A stretch of 16,379 bases of DNA from Acidimicrobiales bacterium (GCA_030037405.1 JASHRK010000331.1:1-16379); one strand, 5' to 3'; shown: positions 1-8,552, counted from the stretch's first letter. Translations and numbers: made by a program. Notes: generated from the sequence alone by a model not told the origin.

Positions 1-2069
1 GCCGCCCCCCGCGCCCTGCTCCATTCCTCGCGCGCCCTGACTGCCGCCTCCTCGGCGCCCGCCGCCTCCCGGGAGACCTCTTGCTGCTCCGCCTGCAGGG
101 CCTCGAGAGCTGCCCGGGTGGCACCGGTGCCACCGGCGCCGAGCCGCCAGCCGCTCGCGGCGAGCCGGTCGCCACCGGTCGTCACGACCGTCACGTCGGG
201 GTCCGCCCACTCGGCGAGATCGAGGGCGTCGCCAATCCCGGTCGAGCAGACGATCACCTTGTCGAGAAGGCGGTCGAGGAGGCTTGCCACCGCGGCGTTG
301 GCGGCACGGACATGGGGCCGCAACGGCTCTCCCCCGGCGGCGGCTTTGGAGGACGGCTCCGGCCTCCCTCGTGCAAAAGAGGTCGGCAGCACGGTGCCGG
401 GGAGCCCCTGTAACGAGAGATGGGCGAGGGCGGCCCGAGCGTCCGACAAACCGTCTATGACGACGGCCGCCAGGCACTCTCCGGCCGCGGCCTCGAAGGC
501 CAGCTCATAGCCCTCCTCGACGTCGACGAGGTCGAGGAGGGCCCCGAGGACCCCCGGACGGTCCGCCAGCGTCTCGAGCCCTGCGCGGGCGTGTGCCTCG
601 TCCATGGCACCCTCGAGCGCCTCTGCCCGGACGCGGAGCGCTTCGGCACGTCGATCGAGCTCTCGCGAGCGACTCTCGGCCGCGGCGACGTGCTTCGCAG
701 CACCCCTCTCAGAGTCTTCCGCATGAGAGCGGGCATCGCGGGTAACTGCCGCCAGCTCGGCGAGCCCTTCGAGGGCTGACACCAGCTCGAGATGCCGGCG
801 GTCCAGGTCTTCTGTCTGGCGCTCGAGGGCGGCGCCCCGTTCGGCCGAACGGGCAAGCCTTTCTCGCGCCCCGGCGAGCTCTGCCGCCAGTGCGTCTCGA
901 CCGGCACGAGCTGCCAGAACCCGCTCCTCCGGGGAGCCCGGTCCAGCCGCGGCTTCAGGCGCCAGCGCCTCGGCGCGGGCGTGCTCCGCCTCTCCTGCCC
1001 GGAGCTGTTCCCACTCCGGAGCAAGGGCGAGGGCGGCTTCGTCGGCTGCGGCGAGCTCGCCACAGAGGCGGGCGTGCTCGGCTTCGAGCGAGGCGACGAC
1101 GTCGGCGTCGGCGGCAGCACGAAGTGTCCCGGCGACCCGGAGCCGGCGCTCGGCCACCAGGTTCCCCACCCCGTGCGCTCGCTCGGAGAGACGCTCTGCC
1201 CGCGCCAGCACCGAGACGACGTCGCTCGACTGCTCCTCGTCAAGTCGTGCCTCGGCGGCGACGACGGTGGCGTCGAGGCGGGCGAGCGCCTCGTTCAGCG
1301 AGCGTTCCCTCTCCGATAGCAAGGAGAGGCGCTCCGCCGTCTCGCCCATGCGACGTTCCAGCGACTCGAGCTCACGCCCGGCGACATAGAGACGCAGGGA
1401 GTCGAGCTCGCTCACGAGGGACCCGTGGCGGCGGGCCGCTTCCGCCTGCCGCTCGAGCGGCCTCAGCTGGCGGCGGACCTCGCGCAGCAGGTCCTGCAAC
1501 CTGACGAGGTTCGCCTCGGTCGCTTCGAGCCGCCGCTCCGAGCGCTCCCTCCGGCGACGGAACTTGAGCACGCCGGCAGCCTCCTCGATCACGGCCCGGC
1601 GGTCCTCCGGGCGAGCGTCGAGGACGGCGGCCAGCTGGCCCTGGCTCACGATCACGTGCTGCTGGCGGCCGACGCCGGCGTCCGAGAGCATCTCCTGGAT
1701 GTCGAGGAGCCTGCAGGGCGCTCCGTTCATCGAGTACTCGCTCTCTCCGGTCCTGAAGAGCGTGCGGGTTATCGTGACCTCGGCGAGATCGATCGGAAGG
1801 GTGCGCGAGCCGTTGTCGATCGTGAGCGACACCTCGGCCCGGCCGAGGGCGGGCCGAGCCGAGGTCCCGGCGAAGATGACATCGTCCATCCGGGTCGAGC
1901 GCACGACACGGGGGCCCTGGGCACCGAGCACCCAGGCGACGGCGTCGACGACGTTCGACTTGCCCGACCCGTTCGGGCCCACGACGACGGTGACGCCGGG
2001 CTCGAACTCGAGAACCGTCGGGTCGGCGAAGGACTTGAACCCCCGCAGCGTGAGCGACTTTAAGTGCAC
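1..2069 (-). CDS. smc: Chromosome segregation protein SMC, N-terminal part (cut by the left edge of the window)
   Basis: SMC is the ATPase arm of the SMC-ScpAB condensin that organises and segregates the nucleoid. About 689 codons are visible of a family length near 1180. The N-terminal head opens with a KSLTLRGFKSF stretch, followed by a Walker A motif GPNGSGKS at residues 31-38 and a Q-loop region VSQGQL near 141-146. A long Glu/Arg/Ala-rich coiled coil follows (about 165-490). The hinge domain is at about 500-655, with a GVLGALLDLVDVEEGYE stretch near its start and glycines near its end, and then the return coiled coil begins. The Walker B motif, the ABC signature and the C-terminal head lie outside the window. 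The start is GTG at 2069, with an AGGGTGAGG ribosome-binding sequence just upstream, 12 bases after the stop of the AftD-like gene, so the two are probably co-transcribed. Codon 3 is TTA, rare in such GC-rich DNA. The frame was checked at several points and no break was seen. Confidence 0.96.
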   Translation of the reverse strand, partial: MHLKSLTLRGFKSFADPTVLEFEPGVTVVVGPNGSGKSNVVDAVAWVLGAQGPRVVRSTRMDDVIFAGTSARPALGRAEVSLTIDNGSRTLPIDLAEVTITRTLFRTGESEYSMNGAPCRLLDIQEMLSDAGVGRQQHVIVSQGQLAAVLDARPEDRRAVIEEAAGVLKFRRRRERSERRLEATEANLVRLQDLLREVRRQLRPLERQAEAARRHGSLVSELDSLRLYVAGRELESLERRMGETAERLSLLSERERSLNEALARLDATVVAAEARLDEEQSSDVVSVLARAERLSERAHGVGNLVAERRLRVAGTLRAAADADVVASLEAEHARLCGELAAADEAALALAPEWEQLRAGEAEHARAEALAPEAAAGPGSPEERVLAARAGRDALAAELAGARERLARSAERGAALERQTEDLDRRHLELVSALEGLAELAAVTRDARSHAEDSERGAAKHVAAAESRSRELDRRAEALRVRAEALEGAMDEAHARAGLETLADRPGVLGALLDLVDVEEGYELAFEAAAGECLAAVVIDGLSDARAALAHLSLQGLPGTVLPTSFARGRPEPSSKAAAGGEPLRPHVRAANAAVASLLDRLLDKVIVCSTGIGDALDLAEWADPDVTVVTTGGDRLAASGWRLGAGGTGATRAALEALQAEQQEVSREAAGAEEAAVRAREEWSRARGA

Positions 2070-2081
2070 GGCGGCCTCACC

Positions 2082-5000
2082 CTACTCCGGGTGCTCGCTC
2101 GCTCCCGGTATCTCCTGCCCGGGCGCCGGGTCGGTTCCCCTATGCCTCCGCCTGCGGGCAATCTCGATGCCGGCGTCGGCTGCCATGAGGGTCACGGCCA
2201 CCCAGACGACGGTCGAAGGCAGGTTGAAATAAGACGGCCAGCCCGATCCGGCCGGCCATCTGTCGACGATCTGTATGACGACGACCATGGCGGCAGCGAC
2301 GACCATGGCGGCGAGGGCGGCGAGGGCAAGCGCCGCCCTTCCGGCCCGAGTCCTCATGGAGAGCCAGGCCGCGGCCGCGACGACGATCGCCACCGTCGGG
2401 CCGGCAAAGAGGAGGGCAAGAAGGCCGGCTACGACAGTCGTGAGGACGGCGACACCGAGCTGCCGCCCCGGAGCCGCTCCGGTGAAGGGGGAGACGATCA
2501 CGGGCGTCGTCGCGTCGAGGGCTCCGGCGACGGTGGCACCGTCCCCCGCTGCCGGCAGCCCTCGCCGCCGGCACCGCCGGCGGCGCCAGAACAGGGGCAC
2601 GACGGCGATCCCGATGCAGCCGAGCGCCGTCGCCGCCGAGACGGCGAGGGCCCAGTCGAGCTCGGACTGGGGGGCGAATCGCACCGTCACCACGAAGGAG
2701 CCACCCTCCTTCTTCATCTCGGCAAGGGTGCGAGCCGTCACGCGCCAGCCGTTGGCGAAGCCGTCGACGAGAACGGGAGCGCCGAGTGCCGGCCCGCCCT
2801 GCACGCTCGCCGTCCATCCTGCGTCGTAGCTCTCGCCGAGCGTGAGCATGAAGGGCTTGGTCGCCCCTGAGACGCGCAGGCGGTAGCTCGTCGAGCTGGA
2901 GGAGAGGACGGTCACCTTGGGGGCGCCGGACGAGGCGCTCGGCGCCGGGGCAAGGGTGTCACCGGTCGGCGGCGCCGCCGCCGCCGCCCCGCCCGGTGCC
3001 GAGTCGAGCGCCAGCTCGTCCAAGTCGAAGCCGGTCGAGGCGCCGTTGGCGGCGACGAGCAGATGGCTCCCAGCCCCGAGACGGATGCCGTTCTTGTCGC
3101 GCCCGCAGAGCGAGATGTCGAGGGGCCCTCCCCCAAGGGCGCTCGAAGCCGACCCGGTGATCCGGAGCCATACGGGCTTGCCGTCGATGGAGAGGAGATC
3201 GGAACGGCAGGACGCCGGTATCTTTGCCGGGAGCGTCACTCTCGCCGTACCCGGGATCGAGACGCCGGAGATGCCGATCGGGAGAGCCGTCTTCTGCGAG
3301 GTCTCGTAGCTCACCGTGTAGCGGAGGGCGAAGGTCGGGAACTCGAGGCGGAGCACCTTGCCCGTCACGGGCTTGAAGTGGATGTGGACGGTCGTGACGG
3401 AGCCGGCCTTCGGCGTCACCGGGATCGCCGGCAACAGGACGGTTCGCGAAGCTCCCCCTGCCGAGACGACCACCCGTGTCGGCACCGAGTGCTCCCGGTC
3501 CGAAGACACCCGCATCGTCAGCTGGTCCACCGTTAGAGGCCTCTTGAAGCGGTACTGCAGGTAGGAGTCGACGTTGGCGCCCGTCCCGAGGCCGGGCATC
3601 CAGACGTGGTCGCCGTCCTCGAGAGTGCTGGACGCCGTGGCCCAGAGGTCGCCCGGCATGCGGCTGCTTGACGTCGCCGAGACGAGGGGATCGCCTCTCC
3701 CCGCAGAGCCCCTGCCGACGTCCTTGTCGATCACGCCGTCGGAGGCGTAGGAGGAAAGGTGAGCCTCTCCCGTGAGGGAGAACGAGCGCGCCGTCGGGAG
3801 CTTCCACTCGCGCACCATGTAGGGCTCCGGCTGGCTTCTCGGGGGCACCGGGGCAACCGCCTCACGCTCGAGGAGGATGCTCAGGCGGTCCTTCAGCGAG
3901 GCCTTGCCGATCTCGTCGAGAAGGTCGCTCGGAAGGGCGATCACCTGGGTGTCCTTGGCATACGCGATGCTGACGTTCGCCAGCCCTACGAGGCTCGCCC
4001 CGACCGGCTCGAACTTGTAGTGCGAGTAGTTGGTGGCGTCGATCCTGATCCGCAGGGTCGCAAAGTGCCTTGGGGCGAAGCGCACGACCTGGCCGGCGGA
4101 CGTGCGCGAGCTCGGGCCGAGAGAGACGGTGACGGGGTCCTTCCCGTCGAAGGTGAGGGTGACCTTGGTGAGGTACTGGTTCGTGAGCCAGGTGGCGTCT
4201 CTCTCGGTGAGCGGCTGGGTGAGGCGGACGCTGCCGGCTGTGACCGGATGGCGGAGCGTCACCTGCCACCATTGCCCGACGACCCCGGAGGAGGACGTCC
4301 CCTCGGTCTCCCAGGAAGTGGAGAGGCTGCCGTCGATGGCGTTCGCCGGCTGGAACTCCGAACGCAGCGTGAGCGCCGTGCCGTAGGCGGATGCCGTCAC
4401 GCTCTTTATCCCCTCGTTGATCGCCGTCGTGTAGCTCGTCACGGGGGCGTGCGGGAAGAGGTCGAAGCCGGGGTCGTCGGCCTCGAAGGGAGTCGGTCGC
4501 TCGGAGGCCGTCTCGGTGTAGCCGGTGTTCTCCGAGAGGCTGTTCCACTCGTAGGCCTCCTTCCGGTTCGAGTCCGTGAGAACGAGGTCGGCCCCGTGCC
4601 CGAGGAGCGCCTTTGCCAGAGCCGGATGCTCGTCGAGCGTGCCTGCGAAGACGATCGTCGGGTTGTCGGCGAGAAGACCGTCGTCCGCCGCCTCGACGAC
4701 GCCAACATTGTCTCCAGCCATGATGATCGGGTCGGAGAGTGACTCCCCTCTCACGATCGGGCGTGGATCGCTCACCTGGTAGACGACGACAGGGTTCGTC
4801 GCCTTCGAGGCCGGCGGCAGGTCGTAGTAGGTCTCGTCCAGCATCGGGAGGCTGGAGACGTTGACCCTCGGCGTCCCGAAACCCACCTTGTGCGACAGCC
4901 CGGGCGGCGTGACGGCGAGATCGTGTTCGAGGAGCGCCGGGCGGGGCGAGTCGTAGCGGGCGTACTGCTCGTCGTACTCGACGACGATGCTGCCGACGCT

Positions 5001-6569
5001 CATGAGCCGGGCGATCGGAGCGAGTGCCCTCCAGTCCATCGTGCCCTGCTGGAGTGGGTTGTCGATGGCATAGAGGAGGTTCGCCGTCGCCATCGAGCCC
5101 ATGATCTGCTGCTCGTGGGTGACGAAGGGGCGCTTCAGCACCGCCGCCCAGATCGGGTCGATGGTGTCGCCGTAGGTGTAGGCGGCGAAGTCGTCGCCCG
5201 GGAGCGCATAGACGCGAGTGCCCTTGTCGATGGAGTTGAGGTAGCGGGCCGCCGCCTCGACGTAGCTCGGCGGGCTCGCCGGCTGCGTGAACTGGCTGAT
5301 CACGGTGCGACCGGCGAAGAGGGGGGCGTTGGCGCCGAGGACGAGGACACCGGCGACTGCGCCCGCGATGACGCCGTCGCGCCCGAACCGCGCCACCACG
5401 GCGGTGACGCCCGTGCCGAGCAGCATGGCGAGCCCGAGAACGACGAGCGGGGTCGCCCGGTCGGTGGAGCGGAGCGAGAGGCCGATGGTCGTCTTCGTCA
5501 TGAACGCCTTGGCGAGCAGTCCGAAGGGTGTCGGGGAGGAGAACGGGTGGGCTCCCACCGAGAGGGCAACTCCGGCGGCCACGAGGATGACGAAGAAAGC
5601 CCTGTGCCGCCAACGGACGAAGGCGGCGGAGCAGAAGGCGGCGACGGGAACGAAGTACGTGAGGGCGAGCAAGGGGATCTTGGAGATGAGCTCCTCCACG
5701 GCCGCCGTCCACAGCCCGAGCCGGTCGCCGCCGTAGAAGTACCAGTAGCCGAGACCGCGTATCACCTCCGACGCGGCCGAAGTCGAGCTCGTCGCCTGGA
5801 CGCTCTCTGTGTACTTGAGGATGTCGACGCCGTAGAGGCCCTCGATGGAGAGGCCGACGAACCACCAGAGGCAGGCGAGGACTGTGAGGAGCCCGGTGCG
5901 GAGGAGCACCCCGCAGGCCTCGCGTGCTCTCAGCTCACGCAGGCAGAAGGCTGAGTAGCAGAGCCAGAGGAGAGGACCGACGGCGACGTAGGCGACGGAG
6001 CTCGCGTTTATGCCGCTCACGGCGCCGACCACGAGGGCGAAGAGGGCGGGGTAGCGCCAGCCCTTGTGCCGGACGGCAAGGGCGATGAGCGCCATCATCC
6101 ACGGGAGGCCCGAGTAGGGCAGGAGAATCACCGATATCCGGCCCGCGTACTGCATCACGTAGGGGGTGAAGCCGTAGGTGAGCGCCGCGACGAGAGCACC
6201 GAGACCCCGAACCTCGTGGACCTTGCAGAGGTAGAGGACGCCGGCGGCGGCCACGAAGAGGATCGAGCCGAGCCAGAGCCGCTGCGCCACCCAGACGGGC
6301 ACGTGCACGAGAGAGAAGAACCAGAAGAACGGGCCCATCGGGAACAGGTAGCCGACGGTCTGGTGGGTCACCGTCCCGAGAGCGACCTCCGGGTCCCAGA
6401 TCGAGGCCGCCGTCTTCGTCCATCTGCCTGGGTCGTAGTAGAGGTAGGTCTTCGTGTCGTCGGAGACGACGCCGGGCTTCGTGAGAAGCATCGGCAGGTA
6501 GCAGACGACGGCGGCGAAGACGTAGGGGGACGCGGCGGCGAGACGGGGCCGGTCCTGCGACCGCGACAT
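2082..6569 (-). CDS. AftD-like alpha-(1->3)-arabinofuranosyltransferase family protein (DUF3367, GT-C membrane glycosyltransferase)
   Basis: Large polytopic membrane protein (1495 aa from ATG 6569) resembling mycobacterial AftD (about 1400 aa), a decaprenyl-phospho-arabinose-dependent transferase of arabinan synthesis. Residues about 13-410 hold some ten membrane segments. The first outer loop has an SDDTKTYLYYDPGRW stretch (36-50) whose paired Asp fits GT-C catalysis. A long extracytoplasmic part follows, with two discoidin/CBM-like beta domains: about 730-870 (with an AIDGSLSTSWE motif) and about 945-1085. Then come an Ala/Pro-rich linker near 1190-1217, a LGESYDAGWTASVQGG stretch near 1244-1259 typical of DUF3367 proteins, and several C-terminal membrane helices (about 1306-1466) with Arg-rich cytoplasmic patches. 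The start is uncertain: the frame is open to 6662 (overlapping mutM), and GTG at 6578 or 6590 is possible. ATG 6569 puts a membrane helix soon after the N-terminus. It lies between mutM and smc. The donor, acceptor and glycan product are not readable from sequence, so arabinan transfer is inferred from the family. Confidence 0.85.
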   Translation of the reverse strand: MSRSQDRPRLAAASPYVFAAVVCYLPMLLTKPGVVSDDTKTYLYYDPGRWTKTAASIWDPEVALGTVTHQTVGYLFPMGPFFWFFSLVHVPVWVAQRLWLGSILFVAAAGVLYLCKVHEVRGLGALVAALTYGFTPYVMQYAGRISVILLPYSGLPWMMALIALAVRHKGWRYPALFALVVGAVSGINASSVAYVAVGPLLWLCYSAFCLRELRAREACGVLLRTGLLTVLACLWWFVGLSIEGLYGVDILKYTESVQATSSTSAASEVIRGLGYWYFYGGDRLGLWTAAVEELISKIPLLALTYFVPVAAFCSAAFVRWRHRAFFVILVAAGVALSVGAHPFSSPTPFGLLAKAFMTKTTIGLSLRSTDRATPLVVLGLAMLLGTGVTAVVARFGRDGVIAGAVAGVLVLGANAPLFAGRTVISQFTQPASPPSYVEAAARYLNSIDKGTRVYALPGDDFAAYTYGDTIDPIWAAVLKRPFVTHEQQIMGSMATANLLYAIDNPLQQGTMDWRALAPIARLMSVGSIVVEYDEQYARYDSPRPALLEHDLAVTPPGLSHKVGFGTPRVNVSSLPMLDETYYDLPPASKATNPVVVYQVSDPRPIVRGESLSDPIIMAGDNVGVVEAADDGLLADNPTIVFAGTLDEHPALAKALLGHGADLVLTDSNRKEAYEWNSLSENTGYTETASERPTPFEADDPGFDLFPHAPVTSYTTAINEGIKSVTASAYGTALTLRSEFQPANAIDGSLSTSWETEGTSSSGVVGQWWQVTLRHPVTAGSVRLTQPLTERDATWLTNQYLTKVTLTFDGKDPVTVSLGPSSRTSAGQVVRFAPRHFATLRIRIDATNYSHYKFEPVGASLVGLANVSIAYAKDTQVIALPSDLLDEIGKASLKDRLSILLEREAVAPVPPRSQPEPYMVREWKLPTARSFSLTGEAHLSSYASDGVIDKDVGRGSAGRGDPLVSATSSSRMPGDLWATASSTLEDGDHVWMPGLGTGANVDSYLQYRFKRPLTVDQLTMRVSSDREHSVPTRVVVSAGGASRTVLLPAIPVTPKAGSVTTVHIHFKPVTGKVLRLEFPTFALRYTVSYETSQKTALPIGISGVSIPGTARVTLPAKIPASCRSDLLSIDGKPVWLRITGSASSALGGGPLDISLCGRDKNGIRLGAGSHLLVAANGASTGFDLDELALDSAPGGAAAAAPPTGDTLAPAPSASSGAPKVTVLSSSSTSYRLRVSGATKPFMLTLGESYDAGWTASVQGGPALGAPVLVDGFANGWRVTARTLAEMKKEGGSFVVTVRFAPQSELDWALAVSAATALGCIGIAVVPLFWRRRRCRRRGLPAAGDGATVAGALDATTPVIVSPFTGAAPGRQLGVAVLTTVVAGLLALLFAGPTVAIVVAAAAWLSMRTRAGRAALALAALAAMVVAAAMVVVIQIVDRWPAGSGWPSYFNLPSTVVWVAVTLMAADAGIEIARRRRHRGTDPAPGQEIPGASEHPE

Positions 6570-6618
6570 GCGCGACACCGTGCTGCGCACGCCCCTTTGA
6601 CCTACCCCGCCTGCTGCC

Positions 6619-7458
6619 TCAGCTCTGGCAGCCGAGGCAGCAGTACGCCGTCCGTGCACCAAAGCGCACCCGCTCTATCGCCGCCCCACACCTTGCACAG
6701 GGCTCTCCAGCTCGGTCGTAGACGCGGTGGCGCGTCTGGTACGAGCCGAGCGTCCCCATCAAGTCGACGTAGCGCTCGTCTTTGAGAGACGAGCCGCGAT
6801 GGACGACGGCAGCCCGGAGGATCCTCGACGAAGAGAGGGCCAAGGCCCGCGTCTCCGCCATTCCGAGAGTCTCCACACGCCGGTCGGGCCTCACCCGTGC
6901 CGCGTGGCAGATCTCGTCGGCGTAGATGCTCCCGATCCCGGCGATCACCCGTTGGTCCGTGAGAGCCGCTTTCACGGCAACCTTCCTGCCGAGGAGCCGC
7001 TCGCGGAGAAGGGCCGTCGAGAGCCCGTCTGCGAGCGGGTCCGGACCGAGCCGGTCGAACTCGGCGGGAAGACCGTCCGGGCGCAGGTCGCCGGTCACGA
7101 ACCACTCGCCGAACGTCCTCGGATCGACGAAACGAAGCTCGCTCCCGTCATCGAGGCCGACGACCACATGGGTGTGGGGCAGGCGGGCTCCCGCCGAGGG
7201 TTCCGGCAGGTAGAGGAGCTGCCCGCTCATGCGGAGGTGGATCACGAGCACGTCCCCGCTGTCGAGCCCGAGGGCAAGGTACTTGCCGCGACGATCGGGC
7301 CTGCGAAATCGCCGTCTCTGGAGGCGGGAGACGAGCTCGCTCGGAGACTGGCGGCGGACGGTTCGCCTCCCGGTGACCTCGACCCTGCTCGCCCTCCTGC
7401 CGGGCAGGACCTCCTCGAGCCCGCGTCGGACGGTCTCGACCTCGGGCAGCTCAGGCAC
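6619..7458 (-). CDS. mutM: Formamidopyrimidine-DNA glycosylase (Fpg/MutM)
   Basis: Base-excision repair enzyme that removes 8-oxoguanine and formamidopyrimidines and cuts the abasic site. The predicted protein is 279 aa, a normal family length. It begins (V/M)PELPEVETVRRGL, so the catalytic N-terminal Pro2 and Glu3 are present. The conserved beta-hairpin Lys is in RRGKYLAL (about residue 59), and HLRMSGQL and DPRTFGEW are family motifs. The helix-two-turn-helix region includes GIGSIYADEICH. The C-terminal zinc finger is complete, C-X2-C-X16-C-X2-C ending in CLGCQ. The frame stays open upstream of 7458, but the family N-terminus requires proline directly after the initiator, which fixes GTG 7458 as the start. 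The first 8 bases overlap the end of rnc, which argues for coupled translation. The rnc-mutM-smc order is common in bacteria; here an AftD-like gene sits between mutM and smc. Confidence 0.97.
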   Translation of the reverse strand: MPELPEVETVRRGLEEVLPGRRASRVEVTGRRTVRRQSPSELVSRLQRRRFRRPDRRGKYLALGLDSGDVLVIHLRMSGQLLYLPEPSAGARLPHTHVVVGLDDGSELRFVDPRTFGEWFVTGDLRPDGLPAEFDRLGPDPLADGLSTALLRERLLGRKVAVKAALTDQRVIAGIGSIYADEICHAARVRPDRRVETLGMAETRALALSSSRILRAAVVHRGSSLKDERYVDLMGTLGSYQTRHRVYDRAGEPCARCGAAIERVRFGARTAYCCLGCQS

Positions 7459-8194
7459 GCCCGCCGGCCCGGGAGGAAGGCCGGAAGCTCGGGAGGAGCT
7501 CGATCTCACCGCCGGCGGCGTCGATGGCATCGATGGCGGCGAGGGCATCGATGGCGGCGTTGCGCTCCGCCAGCTTCTTCGAGCTCCCCTCCCCCGTGCC
7601 CGCCCGGCGGCCCAGCACGACGCAGACGGCGTCGAAGCTCTTGGCGTGGTCCGGGCCTCGCTCCGTGACGACGTAGGAAGGAATCCCCAGTCCGAGGTGG
7701 GCGAGCCGCTCCTGCAGCTGGTTCTTCGGGTCTCCGAGGCGAGCCTCGCTCGCCATCCTCGCGATCTCGCTCCCAAGGATCGACCTCACGAACTCCTCCG
7801 CCCCTGGGAACCCTGCCGAGATGTAGACCGCCCCCACCAACGCCTCCAGGCAGTCGACGAGGATGGAGGGCTTGCGCCGGCCGCCGGAGGACTCCTCGCC
7901 CTTGCCGAGGAGCACCACCTCGTCGAGCTCGATAGCGGTGGCGATCGGGGCAAGACCGACCGTCGACACGATCGCCGCCCTCATACGGGCGAGGTCTCCT
8001 TCCGCCAGCTCCGGAAAGGAAGAGTACAGGTCGGTGGTGACCACGAGACCGAGGACGGCGTCCCCGAGAAGCTCGAGCCGCTCGTTCGACTGCTGAGGTG
8101 GGTGCTCGGCACAGTACGAGCGATGCGCCACAGCCTGGCGGTACAGCTCGGCCGGGATGCGATAAGGCTCGATGAGCGACTGGACCCGGCTCAG
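7451..8194 (-). CDS. rnc: Ribonuclease III
   Basis: Double-strand-specific endoribonuclease that processes rRNA precursors and structured RNAs. The signature NERLELLGDAV is at about 37-47, with catalytic Glu41 and Asp45. A second acidic cluster, ILVDCLEALVGAVY, supplies the other metal ligands. A double-stranded-RNA-binding domain follows (DPKNQLQERL to GTGEGSSKKLAERNAA), ending in a low-complexity Ala/Ile/Asp tail. The start is unusual. The family needs the helix VQSLIEPYRIPAELYRQAVAHRSY, yet the in-frame region between the upstream stop and the GTG at 8131 has no ATG, GTG or TTG. The best candidate is CTG at 8194, overlapping the acpP stop as CTGA and giving 247 aa, close to the usual length. 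GTG 8131 would give 226 aa and remove most of the first helix. The end overlaps the mutM start by 8 bases. Confidence 0.93.
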   Translation of the reverse strand: MSRVQSLIEPYRIPAELYRQAVAHRSYCAEHPPQQSNERLELLGDAVLGLVVTTDLYSSFPELAEGDLARMRAAIVSTVGLAPIATAIELDEVVLLGKGEESSGGRRKPSILVDCLEALVGAVYISAGFPGAEEFVRSILGSEIARMASEARLGDPKNQLQERLAHLGLGIPSYVVTERGPDHAKSFDAVCVVLGRRAGTGEGSSKKLAERNAAIDALAAIDAIDAAGGEIELLPSFRPSSRAGGRA

Positions 8195-8475
8195 GTGGCG
8201 TCGACCTTTGCGCTCACGTAGTCGACGGCGTCACGGACTGTCCGCAGGTCCTCGAGATCCTCGTCGTCGATCCGGAATCCCTCGATCCTGTCGCTCAGCT
8301 GCTCCTCGAGCGCCTCGACGAGCTCTATGAGAGCAAGCGAGTCCGCCTTCAGGTCGTCGGCGAAGGACGACGACTCGGCGATCTCGGAGGGTTCGATCTC
8401 GAGGATCTCGGCCAGCTGATTGCGCACGAGGTCGAGCACCTCGCGCCTCGTTAGCTTGGAGCTCGTCTCAGACAC
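8191..8475 (-). CDS. acpP: Acyl carrier protein
   Basis: Small acidic carrier (94 aa) that bears growing acyl chains on a 4'-phosphopantetheine arm in type II fatty-acid synthesis. The attachment motif is DDLKADSLALIELVEALEE, with Ser46 as the modified serine (the DSL box). The four-helix layout and the acidic helix II fit AcpP, and the N-terminal extension of about 8 residues (SETSSKLT) is slightly longer than the Escherichia coli protein. GTG 8475 is chosen because GGAGGA lies 6 bases upstream, the best ribosome-binding site in the window. The reading frame runs on upstream but is not ACP-like there. It follows plsX after about 150 bases and couples to rnc through a CTGA overlap. It is three genes upstream of the AftD-like gene, which matters because mycobacterial AftD is reported to carry a bound ACP. 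A role in a specialised pathway cannot be excluded, but context favours the general ACP. Confidence 0.95.
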   Translation of the reverse strand: MSETSSKLTRREVLDLVRNQLAEILEIEPSEIAESSSFADDLKADSLALIELVEALEEQLSDRIEGFRIDDEDLEDLRTVRDAVDYVSAKVDAT

Positions 8476-8546
8476 CTGCGGTCCTCCGTCTCGTGCTCGC
8501 CAGACAGGCCCTTCCCGGTCGGGCGGCGGTCTACCATGCTCGCTGG

Positions 8547-8552
8547 ATGATA
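8547..8552 (-). promoter_or_regulatory. Possible -10 box for acpP
   Basis: Read on the - strand this is TATCAT, matching five of six bases of the sigma-70 type -10 consensus, inside an imperfect palindrome GATTATCATC and about 70 bases upstream of the acpP start. It is one of the few AT-rich spots in the largest gap of the operon. No convincing -35 hexamer is seen 16-18 bases upstream, so this is a weak candidate for an internal promoter. Confidence 0.25.

Noticed and set aside
455..2063. Long open frames on both strands within the smc region
   Set aside because: They are antisense or out-of-frame shadows caused by high GC. Only the - strand frame ending at 2069 gives SMC motifs (Walker A, Q-loop, hinge).
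3862..5865. A 667-codon - strand frame rich in Arg, Pro and His inside the AftD-like gene
   Set aside because: The composition is typical of a shifted frame in GC-rich DNA, no domain is seen, and the overlapping frame encodes a coherent membrane glycosyltransferase.
4890..5954. A 354-codon + strand frame opposite the AftD-like gene
   Set aside because: It is rich in Glu, Asp, Gly and Arg with no recognisable domain, and is fully antisense to a well-supported gene.
7500..7565. A short repeat array (GGCATCGATGGCGGCG units) at the end of rnc
   Set aside because: Two imperfect copies encode the Ala/Ile/Asp-rich tail of RNase III. There are too few copies and no spacers, so it is not a CRISPR or a distinct element.
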